In this document: in pieces, positions 1 to 11,500 of the stretch
How the letters are laid out: the number at the start of each line of letters is the position of its first letter
Numbering within the stretch: the first letter of the stretch is position 1
DNA from: Oscillospiraceae bacterium
Lineage (GTDB): Bacteria; Bacillota; Clostridia; Oscillospirales; JAAYXM01
Reading direction: 5' to 3'
DNA: 53,858 nucleotides
NCBI GenBank assembly: GCA_017435965.1
Contig: JAFSEA010000056.1
Span: forward strand, 1-53,858
Notes under the pieces: generated by a model
What the model was told of the DNA's origin: nothing
The model's database searches: none
The model's input: only the letters and a program-made list of their open reading frames with translations
Translations under genes and position numbers: made by a program

Positions 1-49
1 AGGTGTATGTTGATACATCGAGAGGTGACACTTCGGGAAAAACAAGCGA

Positions 50-84
50 AAAAGTCCTTGAAACTCGATGTTTCAAGGACTTTT
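50..84 (+). other. 15-bp perfect stem-loop near the left edge
   Basis: Two 15-nt arms (50-64 and 70-84) are perfect inverted complements around a 5-nt loop (65-69). The right arm ends in four T, so it could act as an intrinsic terminator for a plus-strand gene lying left of the window, but there is no further U-run after the stem. Bases 1-203 hold no gene that I can support; the only reading frame there runs straight through this hairpin. Confidence 0.45.
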
Positions 85-185
85 GTGAAAACTATGCGTC
101 TTTTTGAAATTAGGTTCTGCGAAAAAACCGAGACGGAACGATCGGTCGTCGTTCCCTACATATGTTTCTTCGCTTGTGGTCTCGC

Positions 186-204
186 ACCTTTTTCGACAGT
201 CTGA
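186..204 (+). repeat. 19-nt motif abutting a terminator hairpin (copy 1)
   Basis: ACCTTTTTCGACAGTCTGA occurs here on the plus strand and again, exactly, on the minus strand at 31354-31372. In both places its last A is the first base of a terminator-like hairpin whose stem sequence differs between the two loci. This is therefore a conserved short element placed directly before an intrinsic terminator, not a copy of the whole terminator. Confidence 0.7.
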
Positions 205-232
205 CTGACATTACTTAAAAAGTGATGTCAGT
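204..232 (+). terminator. Probable intrinsic terminator, plus strand
   Basis: A 13-bp stem (arms 204-216 and 220-232, one G-T wobble) with a 3-nt loop is followed by TTTGTT. It would end a plus-strand transcript entering from the left edge. On the minus strand there is no U-run after the stem, so it is a poorer terminator for the GDPD-family gene that ends at 279. Confidence 0.55.
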
Positions 233-278
233 TTTGTTATGATTCATCGCATTTATCGGGTATGGTGGGGGATAAAGA

Positions 279-1007
279 TTATTCCAGAATGTTGCTTGTT
301 ATAAAGTCTACACCGTAGGAAACCAATTTTTCGGCACCTTCTTTATTGTCGCAAGTCCAGCAATTAACCTTGATTCCCTTTGAATGAAGAAGCTCCACGT
401 TCTTTGCATTCAGATGCTTATAGTATATATCGAGGTTAAGCTTATTTGCCACAAGGTTTTCGATGAGATTCTTCGTAATTTCGTTTGATGTGAGGAACTG
501 AACGTCGTTTTCGGGAAGAAGCTTTCTTACGTTCACACAGTTTTCAAAATCAAATGAAATAAAAATAACATTGTCAAGGTATTCCAAAGCTCTGATTTCA
601 TCTATCAGCTTTTCTATGTCCGATTCTTTGAAATGATTCTTTAATTCGAGCACGCAGATTTTTTCGTACTTTTTGCAGATTTTAATGTATTCCGAAAGCA
701 ACGGAATCCTTATGTCTTTTCTGTCTGTTGTTTTGTCCAGATCGGGAAGTATGATTCCTTCTACTTTTGAATAGTCGTTTTTTTCCACATTGACATTTTC
801 TTTCCCCAAAGTAACTCTATCTGTCGTATCGTCGTGGATGATTACAAACTTCCCGTCCTTTGTGACGTGCACATCGGTTTCTATGCCGAAGTAACTTCTG
901 TTACCTGCGGCGACAAATGCAGGGCACGTGTTCTCCCTTTCAATACCGCTTAAACCTCTGTGTGCTATTATCTTTACTCCGTTTGAATTGATTTTTGTGG
1001 TGTTCAT
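279..1007 (-). CDS. Glycerophosphodiester phosphodiesterase family protein
   Basis: This 242-residue protein of the GDPD TIM-barrel family would hydrolyse glycerophosphodiesters to an alcohol and glycerol 3-phosphate. The family active-site residues are visible: H16-R17 in AHRG, E43 and D45 in IETDV, and H58 in IIHDD; the length suits a single-domain bacterial GDPD. The frame stays open upstream to 1142, but I place the start at the ATG at 1007 because AGGAG lies ten bases before it and the HRG motif then falls at its usual distance from the N-terminus. The upstream part overlaps the transporter gene in another frame. No signal peptide is seen, so it is probably cytoplasmic. It follows the broken MATE gene by 50 nt on the same strand and may be cotranscribed with it. 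Confidence 0.87.
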   Translation of the reverse strand: MNTTKINSNGVKIIAHRGLSGIERENTCPAFVAAGNRSYFGIETDVHVTKDGKFVIIHDDTTDRVTLGKENVNVEKNDYSKVEGIILPDLDKTTDRKDIRIPLLSEYIKICKKYEKICVLELKNHFKESDIEKLIDEIRALEYLDNVIFISFDFENCVNVRKLLPENDVQFLTSNEITKNLIENLVANKLNLDIYYKHLNAKNVELLHSKGIKVNCWTCDNKEGAEKLVSYGVDFITSNILE

Positions 1008-1057
1008 ATTAAAAAAACTCCTTCTGTTTTGTTTGAAAATCATTTTACTGAAGCATA

Positions 1058-2459
1058 TTATACCATGTTTTGCAATTTTTTCATAGCAGGAAAATATACA
1101 ATAAGCAGTGTTATAGTTGATAGCACCCAACCAACAGGCCATACTAAATATAAAAATGTTAAATTGGGGAAAAGCGGAAAAATGCTATAAACCCACACAA
1201 TCCGCAGAATGCTCATATAAATAAAGGTTGCCACTATTGGAACAATCGGATTTCCCATACCGCGAAGTGCTCCGCCTATAACATCATTTATTCCACATAG
1301 GAAATATGTAAGACCTATAATAATCAGTCTTTGACAGGAATATTCGATAACTGCAGGGGTGGAGGTTATCAGTCCGGAAAGCTGTTTTGAGAAAACTGCA
1401 AAAATTATCCCGAGCGAGAACCCAAAAGCTACGGTGATAATCAATGACTTTGAAACTGCCGACTTTGCGCGTTTATAGTTCTTTGCTCCTATGTTTTGAG
1501 CAACATATGAAATGGTAGCAAGCGAAGGCGCATTGCTTGTCTGATAAAGTATCATATCAAACTGACTGGCAATGGGAACACCTGTGGTGGCATGCGCTCC
1601 AAAACCGTTTACCGCCGATGTCACCACTACATTTGCAAGGGAGGAAAACGTAAAGTGAAGCCCTGCCGGAACACCTACAAATAATATCTCTTTAAGGTCT
1701 GATAAACATATCTTTAACGTTTTAAAGCTGACATGGATTTTATCCTTACTCCTTAAAAGAACACTCAGTATTAAACCGCATGCTATTGCATTGGAAACAA
1801 TAGTTGCAATTGCAACACCTTCCACCGTCATATCGAATATTGTTATAAAAATTATATTTGATATGACTTTTACAATTCCGCCTATTATCAGAAAAATCAT
1901 CGGGCGTCTTGTTCTCCGGAAGCTCTCAATATGGTTGCACCAAAGTCATACAGTATAATTATAGGCACACCAAGAAAATATATTCTGAAGTAAGTTACCG
2001 CTTTGCCAAGAAGACTTCCGGGGCAATTGGTCCATCTTAAAAAACTTCTGCACAACTCACCCCGATAGTAAGCAATAAAAAACCGGCAACGATTGAAAAC
2101 AAGATGGCTGTTCCGATAGCCCTTTCTGTTTTCTCAATGTTTCCTTCACCTATACGCTTTGCAACAAGCACATTTGCTCCTGTAGACATCCCGGTAAGTG
2201 TTCCTGTGCATAAAAATATTAACGAAGCACATGCGCCAACTGCTCCTACCGCTTCATCATCTACCAAATTCCCCAGAACCGACATGTCCATAATGCTAAA
2301 AAGTGACTGCATAACGTTCGTAATCATTATTGGTATTACCATTTGAAGCATACTTTTTGTAATTGAGCCGGATAGCATATCCACTCTGCCATTTTTCGTT
2401 TTGTGCCTCCCGTTTTTTGCTTCGTCAATGTGAGCATATGTTTGTTTTTTCTCCAACAA
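1058..2459 (-). pseudogene. MATE-family efflux transporter, frameshifted
   Basis: Two frames carry the two parts of a MATE (multidrug and toxic compound extrusion) transporter: the N-terminal part at 2459-2037 and the C-terminal part at 1900-1058. The missing middle is readable in the third frame between them (RIYFLGVPIII and FGATILRASGE, typical of MATE proteins). Restoring one T in the T run near 2040 and one A near 1905 gives a continuous protein of about 467 residues, the normal family length. A further one-base loss in the six-T run (plus-strand sense) near 2412-2417 would explain why the ATG at 2437, which has a good GGAG site, is out of frame. The changes lie in A/T runs, so assembly or sequencing error is as likely as true decay. 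Confidence 0.78.
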
Positions 2460-2543
2460 ATGGATATATATAAATCTATTATTTCAATTTCTATAATCTT
2501 CTCCGTACATTTACAGTATAATTGAACAATCCGATTTGAGCTT
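2460..2543. other. AT-rich gap upstream of the MATE gene
   Basis: This 84-nt AT-rich stretch between the terminator at 2544 and the MATE gene should hold its promoter. A TATACT box can be read on the minus strand, but no convincing -35 box sits at the right distance, so I do not mark a promoter. Confidence 0.3.
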
Positions 2544-2585
2544 AAAAATACCGGGCAATGACAAAAGTTATTACCCGGTATTTTT
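2544..2585 (-). terminator. Bidirectional-looking intrinsic terminator ending set 1
   Basis: A 16-bp stem (arms 2544-2559 and 2570-2585, one wobble pair) has a GC-rich core and A/T ends, giving a T run on both strands. It lies 10 nt after the stop of the solute-binding protein gene on the minus strand, so it should end the long operon that starts near 17.4 kb. Confidence 0.8.
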
Positions 2586-2594
2586 GCTTTTTAA

Positions 2595-4154
2595 TTATTT
2601 GTAGCTTTCGTATGCGCTTTCATATACTGCCAGAAGCTCATCGACCGGCAATTCCAAAAGCTCCTCACGGAAGCTCTTCCACTCTGAAAGCGGGCGTTGA
2701 CCGAGAATGAACTTTGATATATTTTCCTGAACGAAAGTACTGATTGATGTGTTGAGATCGGAAATCTTTTTCTGTTCTTCTTCGGTAAATCTGATATATA
2801 ATGTGGGATCAAGCTCTGAATAGGTGTTTTCGAGGATAAAGTCTGTTACGGATGCCTGCTCCTTTGAAGACGATGCGTCTACGACCTCCGGATCTACGCG
2901 CAGATATGAACCGATGGTTCTCATACCATATAAAGTCTGTGGAGTTGCATCTTCCGATGAGAGGATAAACACTCTCTCTCCGTTCTTGATTTCGTATGTC
3001 TCGCCTTCTTTCCCCCAGGAAAGAAGCTCTGCAGCTTCATCTGTATAGAACCAGTTGATAAAGCGCATTGAGTTAATTATGCTCGTTTCATCACCTGTAT
3101 TGCAGACACCGTAGCCTATCGGGTCGAAGTTGGTTTTGTTCATCATCGGAACACCAAGTCCGTTTTCTGCATAGGGCGGTTTCATCGCAGTAAGATTAAA
3201 TTCCGGGAAATTGCTGCGTGTAAGGGAATTGAAGTAGTCGATTCGCACCTGATACTCAGGCATTATAAAACCGCGGTTTGTTGTGACGAGCTCTTCCCAT
3301 TCCGTTGTCGGAATATTCAAGAAGTTTGTGGGAATAAGCTCTTCTGCTACCATCTTCTTAAAGAAGGTTATCACTTCAAGCATAACATCCTCTGCTGCGC
3401 CATAGCAAAACTTTCCGTTTTCGAAGTCGTAATATACATTATAACGGAAGTTCGGCTTCCAGGAAGAGCCTATTCCGTTAAGGGTGTTAAGTCCTGAACG
3501 GATGCAGAAAGGATAAGAATCGGGATATAGTCTTTTGAGTTTCTTTGAAACCTTGTAGAGATCATCTATCGTCTCCGGTGTCTTGAGATTATGCTTTTCG
3601 AATATATCCTTGCGATATAACCAGGCGCGTACATTGGTACTGCGCTCCATACCGTAGTTCGGTGCATAGTACACCTTTCCGTTACGCTCTTTTTTGACCT
3701 CTCTCATCCATTGTTCGGATTCGGGAAGACTATCCCAGAATTTCGTATAATCAGGAAGATACTCAAGATAATCATCAAGTGCAACATTGGCACCTTGATT
3801 GCAATATGCGCTGAAGGTGGCTGAAGGTGCTTGGAAGCCTATGAGATCCGGGAAAGAATCCTGTGATGCCATCATAAGAGAATACTTTGTTGAAAAGTCA
3901 CCTATCGGTACTCCCGTTACATTGAGAGTTCCGCCGATGCTTTCTCTGATATATTGCCAGACCTTAAAGTCGTCCGAATATGGCCACGAAGGATGACTTG
4001 CTACCACGATATCAAGAACCGCATCATCGGGAATCTGCTTTCCTTCAGGGACAGGGGATGAGCCTGCTCCGTCTTTTTGTGAGTCTGTTCCTCCGCAGGC
4101 GCAAAGTGCAAAGAGCATAATGCACGCAAGGATAAGTGCTGTAAGTTTTTTCAT
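2595..4154 (-). CDS. Extracellular solute-binding lipoprotein (ABC importer type)
   Basis: This 519-residue lipoprotein has a type II signal peptide with lipobox LCAC (lipidated C20), followed by a Gly/Ser/Asp-rich linker. The rest resembles the long family-1 solute-binding proteins of the LplA/YtcQ type that serve carbohydrate ABC importers. It would sit on the outer face of the membrane and bind oligosaccharides. GGAGGGG lies seven bases before the ATG. It is the last gene of a minus-strand operon, 40 nt after the ceramidase-like gene and followed by a strong terminator. Its close paralogue is at 32231-33775; both share motifs such as RRKDIFEK-like YRKDIFEK, LKRLYPDSYP and SWGKEGETYE. No permease or ATPase gene is present in the window, so the transporter partner must be encoded elsewhere. 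The exact ligand is unknown. Confidence 0.88.
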   Translation of the reverse strand: MKKLTALILACIMLFALCACGGTDSQKDGAGSSPVPEGKQIPDDAVLDIVVASHPSWPYSDDFKVWQYIRESIGGTLNVTGVPIGDFSTKYSLMMASQDSFPDLIGFQAPSATFSAYCNQGANVALDDYLEYLPDYTKFWDSLPESEQWMREVKKERNGKVYYAPNYGMERSTNVRAWLYRKDIFEKHNLKTPETIDDLYKVSKKLKRLYPDSYPFCIRSGLNTLNGIGSSWKPNFRYNVYYDFENGKFCYGAAEDVMLEVITFFKKMVAEELIPTNFLNIPTTEWEELVTTNRGFIMPEYQVRIDYFNSLTRSNFPEFNLTAMKPPYAENGLGVPMMNKTNFDPIGYGVCNTGDETSIINSMRFINWFYTDEAAELLSWGKEGETYEIKNGERVFILSSEDATPQTLYGMRTIGSYLRVDPEVVDASSSKEQASVTDFILENTYSELDPTLYIRFTEEEQKKISDLNTSISTFVQENISKFILGQRPLSEWKSFREELLELPVDELLAVYESAYESYK

Positions 4155-4194
4155 ATTTGTTCCCCTCCATTATATTTTTTAAGTATATTACTAT

Positions 4195-5532
4195 TTACTG
4201 TCTGTCACAAAGAGATTTGAGTATTTTGAGGGAGTCTTCAATAAGCAACTCGGCAGTCCCTTCTGCGTACATTGAGGTGAGTGCCTCATATCCGCCCTCG
4301 GAAAACGCCGACTGCATCGGATAATATCCCTCATAGCCGTTTGCACAGCAGGCGGGAATAGTGAGAGCAAAGGGAGAGTTTGCTTTAATCTGCCTACCCA
4401 CTTCTGTAAACGGTTCGCCCGGAAAAGCTGCAAATGCCATATCTCCCACAGCTATTGCACAGACAATAAGCTCCTTATCATCGGGTAGTGACTGCATTCT
4501 TTCAATCCTGCATGCCTTTGCAATAAGCTGGGTGCGTTCCATATCACAAAGCTCCGGAAGCGCGCCCTCTGACCCAAGCTCGTGATACCGCTTTGCAAGT
4601 TCAAGTGCTGCAGGGATTTCCTCAGGCGTTCCTTTGTTGAACTTTGTGGTGACCATCTTGTGGGTACAGGAAATCTTTTCACCCGAAATTTCCTTTGCAA
4701 GCTCGTAGTTTGAGATTACACTCATTGCAATCTTCTTTCCCATATATCGTGCCCGCTCATAACCTCCGGCACAGTCCTTTTCGGGGTCAAGACGAATGTC
4801 AACGTGGTTTGAGTCGCCCTGCGCTCCGTTTATATACATACAGCGAGAATCCGGAACATTAAGCTCATATGTATCACGGACAAACTTCGGATAGTCGGCA
4901 GAGAGAAGCTCTCCGCCGATAACATCCGGATGAACCTGGAAGTTTACAATGCCGATTTCGGGTTTACCCTCACGCTTTATTATGAGAAGCTGTGATTCTT
5001 CATCGGGCTTTCCCAGCGTATGAAGCGCATCGGTGTTGAGATACCCCGGATTTGTTCGCACCGTACCGTCCTTCATACGATAACGGCGGATAAATGCTAC
5101 GTCTTTGACCTCACCACGGGTGACGAGACGCTTCGTGACCGGTGCAAGGTCGTTTATTGCAAGAAGTGCGATGTCGGAAAGTCGCACCGTAAACCATTTA
5201 CTGTATTCGAGAGTTTTGGGATTTGCGGTCTTCGATTGCGGAGATGCAACACACGGTCCGAGATGGGTGTGAGTACACGCAATAAACACCCCATCAAGCT
5301 CCGCATTGATTGCCTTTGCAACCGATGAACGTATGTGAGCCATAGCCTCCATATTTATTCCGCCCACATCAACGCTCATAACAACAGCCCTTTTTTCACC
5401 GTCATCAAAAGCAACCGCAGTTGCAAGAAGCGGGTCAAGAACACCTTTTGCGGTTCTCGGCTGATAATACCCCCAGACGTCAGTGCCCATAGGCGGCGTG
5501 ATTTCTCCACGGGCAAAGCCTGCTTTTAACAT
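4195..5532 (-). CDS. Neutral/alkaline ceramidase-like hydrolase
   Basis: The 445-residue product resembles the N-terminal domain of neutral/alkaline non-lysosomal ceramidases, zinc amidohydrolases. It has the start typical of this family (AGFARGEITPP), the metal-binding CTHTHLGP motif (H88 and H90) and a NGAQGDSN segment matching the family's GD-containing active-site loop. There is no signal peptide, so unlike true ceramidases it is probably cytoplasmic. Such proteins are often found in carbohydrate-degradation loci, where they may deacylate or deacetylate sugars; that role is inference. A GTG at 5541 is possible, but the ATG at 5532 is better placed, eight bases after AAAGGG. It starts 17 nt after the stop of the giant lyase gene and precedes the solute-binding protein gene by 40 nt. 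Confidence 0.75.
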   Translation of the reverse strand: MLKAGFARGEITPPMGTDVWGYYQPRTAKGVLDPLLATAVAFDDGEKRAVVMSVDVGGINMEAMAHIRSSVAKAINAELDGVFIACTHTHLGPCVASPQSKTANPKTLEYSKWFTVRLSDIALLAINDLAPVTKRLVTRGEVKDVAFIRRYRMKDGTVRTNPGYLNTDALHTLGKPDEESQLLIIKREGKPEIGIVNFQVHPDVIGGELLSADYPKFVRDTYELNVPDSRCMYINGAQGDSNHVDIRLDPEKDCAGGYERARYMGKKIAMSVISNYELAKEISGEKISCTHKMVTTKFNKGTPEEIPAALELAKRYHELGSEGALPELCDMERTQLIAKACRIERMQSLPDDKELIVCAIAVGDMAFAAFPGEPFTEVGRQIKANSPFALTIPACCANGYEGYYPMQSAFSEGGYEALTSMYAEGTAELLIEDSLKILKSLCDRQ

Positions 5533-5549
5533 GATATTCACCCTTTTTC

Positions 5550-8500
5550 TTATTTCGTATAATCCAGTATTCTCTTTATAAGAACTGCAACCTCAGCACG
5601 TGTTGTATAATCATTCGGTGCGATTTTTCCGTTCTTGCCGTTTACAAGTCCTGCACCGATGAGGGCAGAAACCGCCTCTTTTGCGTAGTCTGAAACAGAA
5701 TCGAAATCCGCGTATTGCGGGCGGATGATATCTGCCCCTACAAGGGTGTCCGAATCCTTGAGAACCCTGTAGACCATAAGCATCATATCGCAGCGTTTGA
5801 TATTGTCATATGGTGCGAATTTGTTGTCACCGATGCCGGAGACTAAACCTGTGTTTCGGGCGACCGCAAGTTCTTTTGCAAAGTAGTCGGACTCACTTAC
5901 ATCGTCAAAGTTCTCGGTGTTGTCCGATTCCTTCTCAAACGCTCTCACAAGGAGAATTGCAAAGTCTGCTCTTGTTATGTTCTTTGCCGGTGAGAAGGTA
6001 GTCTCACTTGTACCCTTGATTATTCCTTCATCCGCAAGTGCATTGATTGCATCCGCCGCCCAGGCGTGGGAGGTGAGGTCGGTGAAGCGGACGTTTTCAT
6101 CGGGTGTTTCGGGAGTTTCTCCCTTATCGGGTGTGGTGGGAGTTGTGGGCGTTGTTGCACCACCTCCGCCGCCACCGCCGGTTGTTGAACCGTAGACCGT
6201 CACCATAAAGTGAATGGTGCTTTCACGTCCGTCAGAGTCTCTTGCAGTTATGGCGAAATGGTTTTCTCCAATCTGGGAGCTGCCTGGCTTCCATGTGATG
6301 CTGCCTGTCTCGGAATCAAGGCTTGCACCTCTCGGGAGAACTTCGCTTTCATATGAGATTGTGGGCGGAGCTTCTTCTATGGGACTCTCTGCAGTTACCT
6401 GCAGACTTATCATACTTCCTACCGATGCTGTGAGATTATCATCCACGGGAAGGAAGACGGGATTGCTGTTCTTCGATATTGTGAGAGGTATGCGTGCTTT
6501 CTGACCCTCTTTTATCGTATATACAAAGCCTTTGGAGGGATCACTTGCATCGGCATACTTTCTCACAAGTGTTACGTCTCCCACATCGACGATGAGGTCA
6601 TCTCCCGATTGGGTAACGCCCTCTATTTTATATGTACCGCTTCGGGTTGAAACTCCGTTTGCGACATATATATACTTGTTTTTAAGGCTATCAAGCTCTT
6701 CCGCCGTGTACTCACGGGGGCTTTCAAGTGTCATAACAATCTCATTTTCAAAGGAAAGCTCATCGCCCTGAGTAAAGGTCTTTACAGTTCCCTCGATTGC
6801 CCCCTGAACATCCTTCGTATCGCCGAGAATATCGCCGTCATTGAGGAACTGATACGTGCAACGTCCGTTCTGTACTGTGTATACGCCCATAAAGCCACGG
6901 AAGGTAAGGGGGGTTCCGTCTTCAAGTGTTATCTCATATGTCACCTTGTTGTTGGTGGAATAGAGAATGTAGTCCACTCTTCCGCTTGTGTGCTTAACCA
7001 TTACTGCACGGTGAGCATCTCCGTCTTCTTCGGAAACCTCGCCCACAACACGCATAGAAATCTCATCGGAGCTTTCAAGATAACGCTCATTGCAGTAGGG
7101 CTCAATTACGCTTGTAAAGACCGTGTCGAGATTATTTCCGCGGTTTTCAACAAGCAGGTACTTAAGTGCAGGTATCTGCTTGTTATCACTCTTATTCGGA
7201 GGATAACCGTTTGCAATCGCCACGCTTGCAGTCGCACCCTTTGAAGTATTGCTTTCATTGAACATCGTGATGCGAAGTGAAATGTCCTTTTTGGTTTTCA
7301 GCACTTTCTTAAAGTCTTTGATTGCAAAATCAATCTCAAACTTATTCTCGGGTGATGTGTCGCGGTCTACATGGTCAAGCCATGTGTAACCACGGGGATA
7401 TAAGGTTTCATAGACTGTGGCTGTGGGTGAATACGGATCGGGGCCTTGTGTGACATCCAGAAGCACTTCGTTTTCACCGAGCACCTCACCCTCCACGGGA
7501 AGCCGCACGGCACCTGTTTCCGTGTTCTTCACATACTTGGCATCACGACCTGCATATGTTCCCTTATAGTTGCCATCCTCATCAAGCTGTGAGCCTGAGA
7601 TGTAGTTTCCGTTTTCATCCTCAACAACCGTGAAGTCAAGACCTGCAGTTTCGTTTACTTCATCGCCCTGAACGTGGAAGCTGTAGAGGTGCTGATTTCC
7701 GCCGAGAACACGGAAGAAATCAACCACATAGGCATTTTCATCGTCAACCTTTACGCTTACAACGCTTCGTCTGTAGGAATCCGTTGCACTATATACGTAT
7801 GATGCTTCAACATCCATAAGAGCAACCGTTCCGTCATCATCAAAGTGGAAAGCTTCACCGTGAGGCTCCATGGCATTTTTCTGTCTTGCACCGTTGACTA
7901 CCACCGTGTTGTGAGAAATTGTGGCTGTAGTCCATTGCTTTGCCTCGGAGCTTGTAGTGGAGGACGGATATCCGAGGTCGGGAAGGAGGTTCAGTCCGTG
8001 TGCCGTCATTCCGAGATTCAAGGAGTCGAAATGTCCGTGAGAACCGGCACTCCAGGCGTTTGCACCATAGTACATCCACACATCTCTGCGTGTATCCTGT
8101 GCAGTTGTGGAAACTGCACCTGAATTATTTTCGCCGTATCGGAGCATTGCAAATCCGAAGTGGGGCATCATCTCGGAGGAAAGCTTTAAAGTTCCGTGCT
8201 CTTTGATAACAGCCTCAACCTCTTTTGCAAGCCTTTCCGGGTCATTATCCGTTATTCCGTATTTAAGGCCTTCTGATTTATTTCCGTTAAGAAGGTAAAG
8301 GACCTGGGCAAATATCGGGTCTCCCGTGAGCTTCCAGCCGTTTAATGCTTCCGAAGTCTTTGTCCAATGGCTTTTTGCCGCAGTACTTGAGGAGTCACCT
8401 ATCTGCGGAGTGTAGTAGGTGGACATAATGGGAATGTTTGCATAGTGCATCTTTATATACTTCGGATGATTTGCAAAATTCCGGTAGTTATATTTATCGT

Positions 8501-11500
8501 TGCTTGCAAATACAGAATTTATATCCCTGAAATTGTCAAGCTGATAGGTGTTATAATAGGAGCCCTCCTGTGGCTGACCGTCATTGTCGATTGTGTCTAC
8601 CAGATGTGCATAAATTCCGCCTGTTGTTTCGTAATAGTCAAGCCATTCATCGGTTTCGGGCTTGGAGTCTAGTACAACTGCCGCAATGACATTTGTTTTC
8701 TGCTCCATACCGTCATTTCCGCGGATACGGCCTTTTTTGATGCTCTCAAAGATATCTCTTAAAAGTCCGTCCTCAATGCTTGTGCGGATTTGTGAGGGGG
8801 TTTCCTTTGCATAACGCATCTTATATTGCTTTGACTTTTCTCCGATATAGTTTAAAACGTAATTGTCATCGTATAAATCGTAAACTATATCATACGCCGT
8901 AATGTAGCCGCTTGCCTCGGCGGTATCCCAGATTCTGCCAACAAGCTTTCCTGTCCATGTGCCGCCGGCGGAGAAGGCTGCATTTACACCCTTATGCAAA
9001 TAGCAGTTGTAATCGGGATAGAAATCAACAAGTCTGTCAATGAGAATTGCCGCAACTCTGCCATACTTCTTATCTCCCGTGTAGAAATATGCATAGGCAC
9101 AGTTGTTTATTGCGGTAGTGATAGCGCCGCTTCCTCGCCACACACCGTAGAAGAGATACTCACCGATATAAAGATGTCTCTCCACGAGATTGTTGGACGT
9201 TCTGTAGGGTGTTCCGTCAGCTTTTGAAGGCGTATATCCGTTACCGTCATCAACACCCCAGGTGTCGACGGTTTCACCGTCACGAAGCCCGTTACCTGTG
9301 TTTATTGTGGTAACCTTATAGCTTCCGTCCTCATTTTTATCTCCGACTTCCCGATAAAGCTTGTTATAGAGAAATCCTTCGGGGTTTCCGTAGCCGTAAT
9401 ATGCCTTCCATTGCGCGCTGTTTTCAACTCCCGGCTCGGTAATGCTCATATCGCCATACAGCTCACGGTGAGCATTAAGCGCACGAAGGCGGTCAAACTC
9501 GCCGTACTCATTAAGACCGAGCTTATAGAAGCTTTCAAAGTCATTTGACGGGAAGACTCTCTTGCATTCGGGGCATTGTATCTTCCACGGACGGATGAAC
9601 GGGCTGTGTATCCAGGGGTTACTGCCGAATTTTTTCTGGAGATTTGTATTGCAATAACGACAGTAAGTTGCTTCAGGGTCGCTGAGTCCACCCACCGTCG
9701 AGCTTCTTGTAAGTCCCTCTGAGACGATTAAATCCCAAAGTGCATCGACTTTATCCACATACTTATCGGCTGTCTTCACATATGAATTGGAACTCGATTT
9801 TGCCCAATCATATTTCTGCACGTTTTCACGGGCGGCAGAAGCCTTACCGGCTGTCATATAGCTTGCTTCGCTCTTTCCCCGTATGACGGGAAGCTCAACC
9901 TCACGGCTTACGGTTGCCGTGCCGTGGTTTGCAGTTACCACAAATTTTGCCTGACCTTCGGAAAGAGGCAGGATATCTCTGCTTCCTATAATCGTTGCAA
10001 TCTCCGGAGTGAGAACTTCTATATGTATCTCATCATCCGTAAGGTCAATGGTATTTCCGGCACTTGTTATTGCCTTTATAAACATGGGGACTGTGTCGTT
10101 TTCCTTATCGGTAAGGCGAATCTGACCGCTTCCGCCGGCAGTTACTTCAATCTTTCGCATCGCCTCGGGTCTGATATCCACATCGAGATATCCCGTAACA
10201 ATGTTGTCGCTGCCTTGTATGTTTGATTCCACCTTAATGCGGACGGAGCCATCTGTTTTTGCAACGAGGGTGTCACCGTCTGTTGTTGCAATGCTCTCAT
10301 CCATTGAAGTGAACTTCGTTATAATTGCCGGATGATTGAAAATTCTGCCGTCGCTGAGTTGTGGCTGATGAATAAGCTTTACCTTTTCACCTTCATATAT
10401 TTCGTCTGTCTCGGGGTATGCACCCGTTGAGGTGAGGTTTACATATGTAAAGTCATAAAGGTCGATGGAGTAGAGATTTACATCGTAATATGCATTGGAG
10501 TTTCCTGCAGGCAAGGAATTAACTCTGCCTCTTGCCACAAGATAGAGGTAGTATTCGCCTGCCTCGGCTATTTCTACTGGGTCAAAAGCCACGGTTTCGC
10601 GGCTTTCTTCTTCCGCATAGAGATTCTGTTCTCCGATTTTGATAAGCTTTGAATTCTGCGTTTTAAAGACACTCTGAAGGGGTGCTTTGTTTGTGATATT
10701 TACATCACCAAGCTCTCCCGTTCCGTCAGAGTTTGCATAACAGTTATAGCCTGCACTTCTTGCGGAAACAGGTGCAAGGAAGAATGAATATCTCGTGCTT
10801 GTGGGTCCTGCTTCATAGGTTATGGCAGGAGTAAAAGTACCTGCAGACGGAATTTTTACTTTGAGCACCAATGCCGCATTGGCGTTTCCTGTGCTGTTGA
10901 CGGGATTGAGATACTCATAGCCCTTGACTCTCCAGTAGAGCGCATTGGGTTTTGATTGCGGATAGTTTTCGGTATCGGGATTTTCCGAGGTGATGCGATA
11001 ATCATTGATAATTCTCTGACCGTCAATACGCCAGGGATCTGTATCAACGCTCGCAAACTCAGGGGTATCGGCAGCATCGTTTGCCTTGATCTCTTCCTTG
11101 GGGATATCCGATGCCTTGCCGTAGCCTTCGGCACTGAAGTTAAAGTGCACGCCGTCAAAGGCAGTTTTTACGAGGACGGGAACGTATACCCGACAGGCTT
11201 CTCCCTTTTCGTTTGTTGTTGAGATAATGATATCCGCATTTCCAACGGAAGCGGCCGTTACGGTAGCTGTGCCATTCTCGCTCGCAACCGTTACAACGCT
11301 TTCATCCGAGCTTTCAAAGGTAAATTCATAAGCATCGGAAGAATTTATGATGCCATCGCTCATTTTTGCCTGAAGGGAAATGGTTTCCGTGCTTGTGCCG
11401 CCCTCTTTGTAAAGAGTGAGAGCTCTTCTTGAAGGAATGATTTCCGTGAGATAAGGTTTTTCCGTAACGGTAATCTCCGCCGAGGCAGAAACGTTCGGGT

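Noticed and set aside
7..204. A 65-codon plus-strand frame at the left edge
   Set aside because: It runs through a perfect hairpin and ends inside the 19-nt repeat at a terminator; no ribosome site or protein family is visible.
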